From JALZUV01 sp964654855 (GTDB lineage: Bacteria; Pseudomonadota; Alphaproteobacteria; Rickettsiales; JALZUV01), in contig CAZZJS010000007.1 of NCBI GenBank assembly GCA_964654855.1, forward strand, positions 62,001-126,000: a stretch of DNA of 64,000 nt, given 5' to 3'. The notes below the pieces were generated by a model. It did no database searches and had not been told where the DNA came from. It saw nothing but the letters and a program-made list of their open reading frames with translations. Shown piece by piece: positions 49,409 to 58,914 of this stretch. The position numbers and the translations under genes were made by a program. Each line of letters begins with the position of its first letter. The stretch's first letter is position 1.

Positions 49409-50728
49409 ATGATGCGCACCCTTCTTCTGATCATTTCTAGCTCACTGCTCATCACTCTTTCAGGCTGTAACTACCTGCCTGACTGGATCGGCGAAAAGGA
49501 AGATGAAAAAATATTACCCGGCGAACGAATTGCACTAAAACGCCGTGCCGAGCTATTTGAACCAGAAATTCCAGCCGCAGAAGGTAATATTCAACTGCCG
49601 CCAGAACGCACGAATGATGCTTGGAACCAACCTCTTGGCAGTTCTGCTGGTGTCTCCGATCATCTCACGCTTGCACAGCCTTTGCAAATAGCAGCTTCAA
49701 GCAAAGTGGGTAATGGTAGCGACTTTAACACGGTGATTATCCCTGCGCCCGTCACTGAAGATGGACGTATCTTTGTATTAGATGGCAAAGGAACTTTAAG
49801 CGCACATGATAGCACATCGCTTGAGTCAATCTGGAAATCTGAAGCCTTAATGCATGAAGATGATGACGATGCGCTACTGGGCGGTGGTCTAGCGGTAGCA
49901 GGTAAAGTGCTTTATGCGGCGAATGATGAAGGAAAAATCATCGCGGTTTCTACCGAAGATGGTCGCCTTTTCTGGCAGCAAGAGCTTAGCTTGCCGCTAC
50001 GCGCTGCACCACGTTTGGTAGGTAAAACACTCCTGATTCTTTCAGCTGACAACCAGCTTCTCGCGCTGAATCGTCGTGATGGTGAGCCACGTTGGGTTCA
50101 TCAGGGCTTGAACGATCAAGCAAGCCAACTTCAATCAACCGTTCCAGCAGCCGGTGGCGAAATGGTATTGGCCACTTATTCCTCTGGTGAAGTCACAGCC
50201 CTTTCGCTCACAGATGGCGCGGAATTATGGTCTGATATGCTAGCGGGAAGTGCACAAACAGCATTGCAAGAAGAGCGTTTTGGTGCGCTAAGCACGCTTA
50301 TGACGCCGCGTGTTTCCTTCGCAGGATCAGCTAAATCTTTCACTGCTTATATCACAGGTAGTGGCCGCCGTGTGTGGGAGCGTCGCGTTCCACTCGCTGC
50401 ACAGCCTTGGCTCACCGGTACCACGCTTTATATGCTTACCACGGATTATCAACTTATGGCGGTCAATGGCAGCAATGGTAAAATCCTTTGGGTAAAAAAC
50501 CTACCAAATAAGGATGGCAAAAACACAATCCTTTGGCAGCACCCGCTTGTTGCATCCGATACGGTCTGGATGGTGGGTAGCCATGGGAAGCTAAAAGCCT
50601 TTAGCGCTCTAACAGGCGATGAAGGTAATAGCCTCGATATTCCCAAAGGCGTCGTGGCGGCTCCTGTCGTAGCCAATGGCACCCTTTATTTGATGGATAA
50701 AGGAGCGACGCTGCACGCGCTGCGTTAG
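49409..50728 (+). CDS. bamB: Outer-membrane assembly lipoprotein BamB
   Basis: Lipoprotein of the BAM complex that inserts beta-barrel proteins. 439 aa with lipobox LSGC (Cys near residue 20) and a PQQ-type beta-propeller: repeats such as GRIFVLDGKGTLSAHD, VLYAANDEGKIIAVSTEDGRLFWQQ, LLILSADNQLLALNRRDGEPRWVHQ and LYMLTTDYQLMAVNGSNGKILWVK. About 40 residues longer at the N-terminus than E. coli BamB. AGGGAG before the ATG. Confidence 0.9.
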   Translation: MMRTLLLIISSSLLITLSGCNYLPDWIGEKEDEKILPGERIALKRRAELFEPEIPAAEGNIQLPPERTNDAWNQPLGSSAGVSDHLTLAQPLQIAASSKVGNGSDFNTVIIPAPVTEDGRIFVLDGKGTLSAHDSTSLESIWKSEALMHEDDDDALLGGGLAVAGKVLYAANDEGKIIAVSTEDGRLFWQQELSLPLRAAPRLVGKTLLILSADNQLLALNRRDGEPRWVHQGLNDQASQLQSTVPAAGGEMVLATYSSGEVTALSLTDGAELWSDMLAGSAQTALQEERFGALSTLMTPRVSFAGSAKSFTAYITGSGRRVWERRVPLAAQPWLTGTTLYMLTTDYQLMAVNGSNGKILWVKNLPNKDGKNTILWQHPLVASDTVWMVGSHGKLKAFSALTGDEGNSLDIPKGVVAAPVVANGTLYLMDKGATLHALR

Positions 50729-50737
50729 GAAATTATC

Positions 50738-52105
50738 ATGCTAACCCTCGCCCTTGTAGGTCGTCCGAATGTCGGAAAATCGACCCTGTTTAACCGCCTC
50801 ACCAGCACGCGCCATGCGATTGTTGATGATCAACCCGGCGTAACCCGCGACCGCCGCTATGGAACGGGTAATATCGGGCCGATGGATTTTCGCGTTGTGG
50901 ATACTGCCGGTATGGAAGGTGGCAAAGATACAGGTGAGCTACAATCACGTATGTTAGATATGACACGCGATGGCATTGAAGAGGCTGATATTGCGATCAT
51001 GATGATTGACGGGCTAGCCGGTGTCACCCCAGAAGATTCCTATTTCGCACGCTGGCTGCGCAAAACCGGAAAACCGATGATCCTTGCCGTCAATAAAGCC
51101 GAAAGCAAACGCGCTCATCCTTCACTGGCCGATGCATGGGAGCTCGGACTTGGCGAGCCAGTGCCTATTTCCGCCGAACATGGTGAAGGTATGGCCGATC
51201 TTTTCGATGCACTTACCACGATCTGCCAAACTCATGAATTAGACCAATATGGCGAGAATGAACCTGAAGAAGACGCGAATACGCCCCTTCAATTGGCAAT
51301 TATTGGACGACCTAATGCAGGAAAATCAACGCTGATTAATGCGCTACTCGGCCAAGAACGTGTCCTAACGGGGCCAGAGGCTGGAGTCACGCGTGATTCC
51401 ATCGCCATTGATTGGCATTGGGGTGACCGTCCGGTAAAATTGGTCGATACGGCTGGGCTTCGCAAACAAGCCAAGCGCAATGAAAAACTGGAGCGCCTTT
51501 CAGCCGTTGATTCCATGCGAGCCATTCAATATGCGCATGTCTGTGTGTTGCTACTCGATGCAGCCTGCCCGCTGGATAAGCAGGATTTAATCCTCGCTGA
51601 CCATATTGTCGAAGAAGGCCGCGGGTTGGTGATTGCGGTGAATAAATGGGATGAAGTTGACCGCCCTGAAGCTTGGATGGCCGCACTAGATAAGATTGTC
51701 GAGAAGCGCCTTGCGATGGTGAAAGGCGTAGTAGTTTTGCCCATCTCCGCCAAGAAGAAGACCGGCTTCAAAGATTTGATGCAAGCCGTGTTTGAAGTCT
51801 ATGAACTGTGGAATGTACGTATTCCAACAGGACAGCTAAATCGGTGGTTAGATGGCATGATGATTGACCATCCGCCACCGCTAACTAAGTCTAAACGCCC
51901 AATTCGCCTAAAATATATGACGCAGATTAAGTCGCGCCCGCCTACTTTCGCGCTCTTTGCAACGCGTAAAGATAAGCTGCCGGAAAGCTATCGTCGTTAT
52001 TTGATTGGTGGTATCCGCAAAGCGTTTGATCTGCCTGCAATTCCTATCCGCCTTACCATGCGCAGCGGTGAAAACCCTTACGCCCATAAGGCAAAAAAGC
52101 GCTAA
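50738..52105 (+). CDS. der: Ribosome-assembly GTPase Der (EngA)
   Basis: Double GTPase needed for 50S subunit maturation. 455 aa with two G domains: GRPNVGKST (7-15), DTAGME and NKAE in the first; GRPNAGKST (about 189-197), DTAGLRKQAKRNEKLE and NKWD in the second; a KH-like C-terminal domain follows (LNRWLDGMMIDHPPP, YMTQIKSRPPTFALF). The G4 motif of domain 1 is NKAE rather than NKxD. AGGAAA before the ATG. Confidence 0.97.
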   Translation: MLTLALVGRPNVGKSTLFNRLTSTRHAIVDDQPGVTRDRRYGTGNIGPMDFRVVDTAGMEGGKDTGELQSRMLDMTRDGIEEADIAIMMIDGLAGVTPEDSYFARWLRKTGKPMILAVNKAESKRAHPSLADAWELGLGEPVPISAEHGEGMADLFDALTTICQTHELDQYGENEPEEDANTPLQLAIIGRPNAGKSTLINALLGQERVLTGPEAGVTRDSIAIDWHWGDRPVKLVDTAGLRKQAKRNEKLERLSAVDSMRAIQYAHVCVLLLDAACPLDKQDLILADHIVEEGRGLVIAVNKWDEVDRPEAWMAALDKIVEKRLAMVKGVVVLPISAKKKTGFKDLMQAVFEVYELWNVRIPTGQLNRWLDGMMIDHPPPLTKSKRPIRLKYMTQIKSRPPTFALFATRKDKLPESYRRYLIGGIRKAFDLPAIPIRLTMRSGENPYAHKAKKR

Positions 52106-52203
52106 CCTTTATTTGTCACTACTTAGTCGTCTAGTTCACCTTTCAATATAGCAAAAGATGAGCAGCTAGTGCTTTTCGCTTCATTCTGCTACACTGGTTT
52201 TCT

Positions 52204-53274
52204 ATGTCAGAAGGCGGTAAAGACGATTCGGAAAAAACCGAAGAACCCACCCAGAAACGCTTAGAAGAAGCGCTGAAGAAGGGACAGGTTTACCAATCGC
52301 GCGAAGTTAACAGCCTGTTTTTGCTCTTCACCTTTGCTATGATTTTGGCATGGGGTGCAGATAGCATCTTACGCAATGCGACCAACAATATGGCGCAATT
52401 TATTCAACGCCCCGATTCCATCCCGGTCGATCCTGGTGGGTTAGGTGATGTGTTAGAACAAGCAGTCACCAGTGTAGCCTGGACTATGACCGTTCCTATG
52501 CTCGCCTTTGTTGCTGCCGCTTTATTGGCTGGGCTTGGACAAAAGCCAATAACGCTCTCTGCAGATCCCATCAAACCCAAATTAGAGAAAATTTCGGTTC
52601 TTAAGGGGGTAAAGCGTATGTTTTCTATGCGCTCTATCACCGAATTTTTAAAAGGAATATTCAAAATCAGCGTCGTGGGCTTTGTCGCTTTTTGGGTGAT
52701 TTGGCCGCGCGAACAAGAACTTCAACGCTTGCCAAATACAGAACTCGGCGGGTTGATGGGCTTTCTTAAAGATTCCGCCATCGCCATGCTCATTGGTGTG
52801 GTGATTGTGGTCTTCTTCATTGCCCTACTCGATTATTTCTACCAACGGTTCGAATATATGAAAAACCTGCGTATGTCGAAGCAGGATATTAAAGATGAAT
52901 ATAAACAGCAAGAAGGTGACCCGATCGTCAAAAACCGTTTGCGCCAAATTCGAATGGAACGCGCGCAGAAACGTATGATGGCCAATGTACCAGGCGCCGA
53001 TGTTATCGTCACCAACCCGACTCACTATTCGATCGCACTCAAATATAGTCAGGATAAAATGGCCGCGCCGGAAGTGGTCGCCAAAGGTAAAGATAAGGTC
53101 GCATTCCGTATTCGTGAAGTGGCCGAGAAAAATGATATTCCACTGGTGGAAAACCCTCCTCTTGCCCGTGCACTTTACACAGTAGATGTAGAAGATGAAG
53201 TGCCACTCGAGCATTATAAGGCCGTGGCAGAAATCATCTCTTACGTTTACAAACTGAAGGGTAAGACGCTTTAA
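52204..53274 (+). CDS. flhB: Flagellar export switch protein FlhB
   Basis: Inner-membrane component of the flagellar type III export gate that switches from rod/hook to filament substrates. 356 aa: N-terminal KTEEPTQKRLEEALKKGQVYQSREV, four membrane helices, then the cytoplasmic domain with the self-cleaving NPTH motif (about 270-273, in VIVTNPTHYSIALKY). In the family the chain is cut between Asn and Pro. It stands apart from fliR/flhA and from flgBC-fliE, but directly before cckA, which is common in alphaproteobacteria. Confidence 0.96.
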   Translation: MSEGGKDDSEKTEEPTQKRLEEALKKGQVYQSREVNSLFLLFTFAMILAWGADSILRNATNNMAQFIQRPDSIPVDPGGLGDVLEQAVTSVAWTMTVPMLAFVAAALLAGLGQKPITLSADPIKPKLEKISVLKGVKRMFSMRSITEFLKGIFKISVVGFVAFWVIWPREQELQRLPNTELGGLMGFLKDSAIAMLIGVVIVVFFIALLDYFYQRFEYMKNLRMSKQDIKDEYKQQEGDPIVKNRLRQIRMERAQKRMMANVPGADVIVTNPTHYSIALKYSQDKMAAPEVVAKGKDKVAFRIREVAEKNDIPLVENPPLARALYTVDVEDEVPLEHYKAVAEIISYVYKLKGKTL

Positions 53275-53342
53275 GCGCCGCTTATCCTTGCTAGATTCCT
53301 ATTTTCATGCATCCTTTTGCTAGATACGAAAGGCCGTCTTCC

Positions 53343-55520
53343 ATGAACCAACCTATCACTACCGAAAAGCCCAGCCCGTTACCTCGCTTTATGGCGATTT
53401 TTTTCGGGGCGCTGATCATCATTCTTTCGACCAGCACGCTGGTACATGAGGCTGACCGTTACGCGATTTTCCTATTTGTTCTAATCTTGCTGCTTGGTGG
53501 GCTCTTCGCTTTTTGCTATCGCTTTATGAAACAGCAGGATGAGCTCACTTCGCTTGCACGCTTTCAAACGGCCTTATTCTCTGCGGCGGCACGTAATCAA
53601 TCCGCTTTCTACCTTATCTTGCGCGATGGCCAAGCAGTCGAATTTGCTGATCCTGAATTTCAAAAATCTTTCCCCGATGCAGCTTCGCTCGCACCTAAAG
53701 GTCTAAAGGCCGTAATGGATAGTTTGGAATTACCAGAAGAGGCACAACGCACGCTCAATCACGCGATCACGACTCGTCAAAACGCCTTTATCAAGGAAAC
53801 GCTCGTCGGTGTAGAAGAAGGAGATTTTATCCTTTCCTATGAATCGCTCAACAAACCTGATGAATATGGCGTGTTACGCGGTCGTCCGTTTGTAGAACGC
53901 GAAACTCGCAAGAAAGACGAGAAGCCAGAAGCACAATCAGAGACGGCAAGCACAGAAACAGTAGCCTCGCCGCTCGCCGCACTCGAATCGCTCCCGTTAG
54001 AGCCCTTTATCGCCAATTCACCTCTGGCAGCAGCCTGCTTGGATATGAGCGGTAAAGTTACCAGCTCCAATACCTCTTTCCGCGAACTGACCCACACAAC
54101 CGATAAACCTTCCGGCTGGCGATTTATCGAAGCCGTAGATAAGGAACATCATGCAGATATTACCGAACGGCTAGATCAGCTGACTACTGAAAATACTGAG
54201 TCAACGCCGCTAGATGTCGCGATTGAAAGCGATAAAGATCACTCTGCTATGCTTTATTTCAGCCGGTTTGAGCAGAAAAATGGTGATCCGCAAATTTTGC
54301 TCCACTTAATTGATACGACCGAACAAAAGAGCCTTGAGGTGAAATATGCACACTCGCAGAAGATGCAGGCAGTCGGCCAATTAGCAGGCGGTGTCGCGCA
54401 TGACTTTAACAACCTACTCACCGCCATGATTGGTTTCTGCGACCTTCTCTTACAGCGTCACCCTGCGGGTGATCAATCTTTCGCCGATATTATGCAGGTG
54501 AAACAAAATGCGAATCGTGCAGCCAATTTAGTGCGTCAATTGCTCGCCTTCTCGCGTCGACAAACCTTACAACCCAAAATGCTCGAACTGACCGATGTGG
54601 TGGCCGAGCTCTCCAACCTTATCCGCCGTTTGATTGGTGAAAGCATCGATCTGAAAGTAGTCCATGGGCGCGATATTGGCCATGTGAAAGCCGATCAAGG
54701 ACAATTGGAACAAGTGTTCATCAACCTCGCCGTTAATGCGCGCGATGCAATGGGCGATGGCGGTATGTTAACGGTTAATACAAGCGTGGTGGATATTAAA
54801 AATGCGAGTGATTTAGACAATAGCTTGGTCGCACCGCCTGAAGATGATCCGATCCAAGCGGGGAACTATGTGTTAGTGGAGTTTGTCGATACAGGTTGTG
54901 GGATTGAGCCAGACGGATTACAAAAAATCTTCGAGCCTTTCTTCTCCACCAAAGAAGTGGGTGCGGGTACTGGCCTTGGCTTAGCCACCGTTTATGGTAT
55001 CGTTAAACAAACAGGCGGCTATATTTATGTGGATAGTACCGTGGGCGAAGGCACACGTTTCTGCCTCTATTTCCCACGCTATGAGGCCGAAGCCGGAGCG
55101 GCTACTGCTGCCTCAACCACCGAGATGGAAACACCGGCTGACTTAACTGGTGATAGCACTATCTTATTGGTCGAAGATGAAGAGCCAGTGCGTAACTTCG
55201 CCGCTCGTGCGCTACGTAATAAGGGCTATACCGTACTAGAAGCGGATTGTGGTGAACAGGCAATTGAAGTGATTGAGGAACATGGCGACACGCTTGATGT
55301 GATTGTTAGCGACGTTATCATGCCCGGTATGAATGGCCCTGAGATGATTAAGAAGATTGTCCCTGATCATCCAGACGTGAAGATCATTTTCATCTCTGGC
55401 TATGCGGAGGATGCCTTTACGGATAGCTTTGGCGATGATTATGAGTTCAACTTCCTACCTAAGCCATTCACACTCAAGCAGCTTGCTGCAAAGATCAAAG
55501 AAGTCGAAAGCGGCGAATAA
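53343..55520 (+). CDS. cckA: Cell-cycle hybrid histidine kinase CckA
   Basis: Top of the phosphorelay to CtrA in alphaproteobacteria. 725 aa from MNQPITTEKP (AAAGG nine bases upstream; a longer start at 53307 lacks one). Two N-terminal membrane helices (about 18-60), PAS-like segments (about 80-330), the H-box GGVAHDFNNLLTAMIGF (His near 352) with a DHp/HATPase domain (FEPFFSTKEVGAGTGLGLATVYGIV), and a C-terminal receiver with acceptor Asp in DVIVSDVIMPGMNG (about 656). The GVAHDFNNLLTAM wording and flhB-cckA order match CckA. ChpT and CtrA are not in the window, but CtrA-like sites are. Confidence 0.92.
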   Translation: MNQPITTEKPSPLPRFMAIFFGALIIILSTSTLVHEADRYAIFLFVLILLLGGLFAFCYRFMKQQDELTSLARFQTALFSAAARNQSAFYLILRDGQAVEFADPEFQKSFPDAASLAPKGLKAVMDSLELPEEAQRTLNHAITTRQNAFIKETLVGVEEGDFILSYESLNKPDEYGVLRGRPFVERETRKKDEKPEAQSETASTETVASPLAALESLPLEPFIANSPLAAACLDMSGKVTSSNTSFRELTHTTDKPSGWRFIEAVDKEHHADITERLDQLTTENTESTPLDVAIESDKDHSAMLYFSRFEQKNGDPQILLHLIDTTEQKSLEVKYAHSQKMQAVGQLAGGVAHDFNNLLTAMIGFCDLLLQRHPAGDQSFADIMQVKQNANRAANLVRQLLAFSRRQTLQPKMLELTDVVAELSNLIRRLIGESIDLKVVHGRDIGHVKADQGQLEQVFINLAVNARDAMGDGGMLTVNTSVVDIKNASDLDNSLVAPPEDDPIQAGNYVLVEFVDTGCGIEPDGLQKIFEPFFSTKEVGAGTGLGLATVYGIVKQTGGYIYVDSTVGEGTRFCLYFPRYEAEAGAATAASTTEMETPADLTGDSTILLVEDEEPVRNFAARALRNKGYTVLEADCGEQAIEVIEEHGDTLDVIVSDVIMPGMNGPEMIKKIVPDHPDVKIIFISGYAEDAFTDSFGDDYEFNFLPKPFTLKQLAAKIKEVESGE

Positions 55521-55538
55521 GCTTTTCGAGCCTTAGTC

Positions 55539-57029
55539 CTACTCCTCGCGGAAGGCTTTGCGGAAACTATCGGTGATTGGCGTCATCAAGTAAGAGAGTA
55601 CACTACGTTCACCCGTCACAATTAGGGCATCTGCTGGCATACCTGGCTGAAGTTCAATCTCTTCATGAGTCTCTAGGTCTTTCTCATCTACGCGAATACG
55701 TGCCTTGTAATAAGGCATACCATTACGTTCATCTTCAAACCGGTCAGGCGACACATGTACTACTTTACCTGCCACAGGAGGCACCCGGCGCGCCGCATAA
55801 GCAGAAAGCATCACACGTGCTTCCAAGCCGAGGCGTACCACATCAATATCTTGCGGTGATACTTGCGCTTCAACCAATAGCTCATCAATCGGCACAATTT
55901 CCATAATCGTATCACCCGGGCGAATCACTCCGCCAATCGTATGGGTTTGTAAGGCCGTCACCACGCCTGAGAGCGGTGCTGTTACCACGATACGGTCAAT
56001 GATATCGGATGAAGCTTTTAGGCGCTCTTGAAGATCAGCAATCCTATCAACTGAATCACGCATTTCCGTAGCCACCTGATTGGCAAATTCATTACGACCA
56101 TTGATAATTTGGATGTCAGCCTCCGCAATGGATTGCTCTGCACGCGAGATACGAGCTTTAAAATCACCACGCTGACCTTTCAAGCTCGCTTGTTGACGCT
56201 GTAAGGCTAACAGACGAGGCTTTTGGGCATTTCCCTGACGCAGTAGTTTTCGCACCGCACCAATTTCTTCATTAAGCAATGCAATTTGCTCAGAGGCAGA
56301 CTGTATCTGAGCCTCAAGACCAACGATCTCTTCTCTAAACTGAATCTTCTTTTGCTCTAGAACTTTTTTCTGCCCTTGCATGCTTGCACGGCGTGACTCA
56401 AAAAGGCGCTCTTGGCTAGTAAGAATTTCTTTCAGCGTTTGTGTTGATTTTGCAGGATTCAGTAATTCATCTGGAAATGAAATACTGCTTAACCCATCAC
56501 GTTCTGCAATTAAACGGGCTTCGGTTGCACGCGCCGTTTGATATTGTTTTCCAAATAGATCCAGCCTTGCACGCGCCGCCGTCTCATTCAAACGAATGAG
56601 GGGTTGGCCTGCTTTGACAGTTTGGCCTTCGCGAATGTAAATCTCGTCGACTACGCCACCCTCAAGGTGCTGAATCGTCTTCTTATTACCGGATAGAATG
56701 ACCTTTCCCGGTGCAATAGCTGCACTCGCTAAAGGAGCAAATGCCGCCCATAGCCCTAAAAAACCAAACACGATAATCATCATCCAGCCGCCTAAAATGA
56801 TCGGCTGGCGCGCGACATCATTGGGAGTTTGCTCATCTCCTTCAGAAGGAGGGGCCATCCAATTATTGACGCGATCTAAAGAGGCCATCAATCGTTCAAA
56901 CCACGGCATGAACTTTTCGATTGGTGACTGCATAGAGTTTGCTTCTGGCGAGCTTACAGAACCATCAACAGCCTGATCCGCAGGAAGTTTAGCCGTCTCG
57001 GCTTTGAGAGGTAACGATTCTTCACCCAT
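55539..57029 (-). CDS. Type I secretion membrane-fusion protein (HlyD/PrtE/RsaE type)
   Basis: Periplasmic adaptor linking the inner-membrane ABC exporter to a TolC-like outer-membrane channel. 496 aa: ~80 cytoplasmic residues, one membrane helix (about 78-98), a lipoyl/HlyD half-motif IQHLEGGVVDEIYIREGQTVKAGQPLIRL (about 118-146), a long coiled coil (about 150-330), the second half-motif VTAPLSGVVTALQTHTIGGVIRPGDTIMEIVP, and a C-terminal beta domain. Its start codon shares the A of the preceding gene's TAA, so it is translationally coupled to the ABC gene. The outer-membrane component is not in the window. Confidence 0.93.
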   Translation of the reverse strand: MGEESLPLKAETAKLPADQAVDGSVSSPEANSMQSPIEKFMPWFERLMASLDRVNNWMAPPSEGDEQTPNDVARQPIILGGWMMIIVFGFLGLWAAFAPLASAAIAPGKVILSGNKKTIQHLEGGVVDEIYIREGQTVKAGQPLIRLNETAARARLDLFGKQYQTARATEARLIAERDGLSSISFPDELLNPAKSTQTLKEILTSQERLFESRRASMQGQKKVLEQKKIQFREEIVGLEAQIQSASEQIALLNEEIGAVRKLLRQGNAQKPRLLALQRQQASLKGQRGDFKARISRAEQSIAEADIQIINGRNEFANQVATEMRDSVDRIADLQERLKASSDIIDRIVVTAPLSGVVTALQTHTIGGVIRPGDTIMEIVPIDELLVEAQVSPQDIDVVRLGLEARVMLSAYAARRVPPVAGKVVHVSPDRFEDERNGMPYYKARIRVDEKDLETHEEIELQPGMPADALIVTGERSVLSYLMTPITDSFRKAFREE

Positions 57030-58789
57030 TATTTTTCCTTTGGTTTAGCTGTATTTGATTTTTTGACTTTCGCAGGCGCAGCTTGTGGCGCTGGCGTGTA
57101 TTTTTTCAAAACTTCATCGCGAGTACCAAAATCTTTAATCATGCCCTCTTGCAACATGAGAATCTTATCGACACTCGTCACGATAGAAGGCTTATGCGCC
57201 ACTAAAACAAAGGTGATGCCAGCTTTTTTCATACGGACAATCGCTTCGCGCAAGGCTGTCTCACCTTCACCATCTAGATTAGCGTTCGGTTCATCCAATA
57301 CAACAAAAGAGGGGTTCTTATAGAGCGCACGCGCCAAACCAACGCGCTGACGCTGACCGGGCGATAAACTGACCGAATGAGCATTAAACTCAGTTTCATA
57401 GCCTTGCGGTAAACGCAAAATCATATCATGGCAACCAGCAAACTGTGCTGCTGCGATAATGTCTTCATCCTTCGCATCAGGCTCCATCCGTGCGATATTC
57501 TCACGAATTGTACCCGGGAAAAGCTCAACATTTTGCGGTAGATAACCAACATATTGGCCTAGATCTTCACGATTCCAGTGAAAAATATCCACGCCATCTA
57601 AACGCACAGAACCATGACTAGGCGGCAAAATCCCCATTAATAAACGTGCCAAGGTTGATTTTCCTGCAGCTGAAGGTCCAATCAAGCCTAAGCTTTCATG
57701 CGCTTTCAAAGAAAAAGAAACATTTTTTAGAATCGGCGATGAACCGCGTGGCGGCGTATAAACAAGCTGTTCCACTTGCAACGTTCCGCCTGGTGCCGGC
57801 ATTTCCATCGTTCCACGTAATCGCGGCACATCGGTTAGAACACTGTCTAAACGATGATAAGCATCACGCGCAAGGATAAGCTGCTTCCAAGTGCCAATCG
57901 CACCCTCAAACGGCGCCAAAGCACGTCCCATCAAAATTGAAGCACCAATCATGCCACCCACTGTTAACTCATTCTGTAGAGCCAACCATGCGCCCACACC
58001 GATCACACCAATCTGTAACCCCATACGCACGAAACGTGAGAGCGAAACCAAAAGATTCGAACGGTCACTAGCAAGGGAGTTTAAACCTTGTGCGCGCTGA
58101 CTATGCTCTTTCCAAAGCGCAGTAAGCGTTGGCAACATCCCCATCGCTTCAACCGTTTCTGCATTACGACTAGAAGCATCCGCAAATTGTAAGTTACGGT
58201 TCGTCAATTCTGTTGCATCATCTACTGGCTTTTTCGTAGAAATCTCGACTGCGACACCAAAACCCAATAGGCAAGCAGCCCCTACCAAAGAAAGTAAGCC
58301 AAGCAGCGGGTTAATCAGATAAATGGTAATAATAAAGATAATCGACCATGGAGCATCCAATAGACTAGTCACACCTTGGCCTGCAATGAAGCCACGCAAT
58401 GATTGTAGCTCTCGCTGCAATTGCCCTGCATTCGCCGGAACGCCGATAGCACTATTTTCAACAGCAATTCCCATTAGGCGTGGTGAAAGAGTCGCTTGGA
58501 GCCAATCACTCATACGTGCCAGCACCACTCCGCGAACAGCCATAAAAATGGCGTAAAATACCAAACACCCAATAGCCACAAGAGTTAGCATGACGAGCGT
58601 GTTAAAATTATAGCTCATAATCACCCGATCCAACACCTGTAACGTATAAATCGGCATGGCAAGCATAAGCATATTCGCCGCAAATGAGAAGGCCGCCACC
58701 CAGTAAATTGGACGTTTTGCTAAGCCAAAAAGTTTCTTTAGCTCGCGCTCTTGTGCCTTATCAGCATTCGTATTTTTCATCACTGCCAT
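57029..58789 (-). CDS. Type I secretion ABC exporter (PrtD/RsaD type)
   Basis: Inner-membrane exporter with fused ATPase. 586 aa: a membrane domain (about 20-310) without a C39 peptidase domain, then Walker A GPSAAGKST (about 370-378), ABC signature LSPGQRQRVGLARALY and Walker B FVVLDEPNANLDGEGE. This is the class that exports RTX proteases and S-layer proteins. It lies just downstream of the large S-layer-like RTX gene, the same order as rsaA-rsaD-rsaE in Caulobacter. It may serve all four RTX proteins of the window. Confidence 0.94.
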   Translation of the reverse strand: MAVMKNTNADKAQERELKKLFGLAKRPIYWVAAFSFAANMLMLAMPIYTLQVLDRVIMSYNFNTLVMLTLVAIGCLVFYAIFMAVRGVVLARMSDWLQATLSPRLMGIAVENSAIGVPANAGQLQRELQSLRGFIAGQGVTSLLDAPWSIIFIITIYLINPLLGLLSLVGAACLLGFGVAVEISTKKPVDDATELTNRNLQFADASSRNAETVEAMGMLPTLTALWKEHSQRAQGLNSLASDRSNLLVSLSRFVRMGLQIGVIGVGAWLALQNELTVGGMIGASILMGRALAPFEGAIGTWKQLILARDAYHRLDSVLTDVPRLRGTMEMPAPGGTLQVEQLVYTPPRGSSPILKNVSFSLKAHESLGLIGPSAAGKSTLARLLMGILPPSHGSVRLDGVDIFHWNREDLGQYVGYLPQNVELFPGTIRENIARMEPDAKDEDIIAAAQFAGCHDMILRLPQGYETEFNAHSVSLSPGQRQRVGLARALYKNPSFVVLDEPNANLDGEGETALREAIVRMKKAGITFVLVAHKPSIVTSVDKILMLQEGMIKDFGTRDEVLKKYTPAPQAAPAKVKKSNTAKPKEK

Positions 58790-58850
58790 AGTGACGCGAC
58801 TATAACCGAATCACGATAAAGGGCAACCTGCCTCTTGCCAAAATTTGAAT

Positions 58851-58884
58851 AAAGAAAAAGGCCGAAAGGTTTCCCCTTCGGCCT
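58851..58884 (-). terminator. Terminator between the S-layer-like gene and its exporter
   Basis: On the minus strand AGGCCGAA pairs with TTCGGCCT and is followed by TTTTTCTTT. Placed between the substrate gene and the exporter genes, it would allow high substrate and lower exporter expression by read-through, as described for Caulobacter rsaA-rsaDE. Confidence 0.75.
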
Positions 58885-58914
58885 GATTCTTTAATGTAAT
58901 TAAATATTACTTAA

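Noticed and set aside
58900..58914. TTAA-N7-TTAA between the S-layer-like gene and its terminator
   Set aside because: It lies in AT-rich 3' sequence just before the terminator, with no -10 at the right distance on either strand. Probably chance; it warns that single sites without a -10 are weak evidence.
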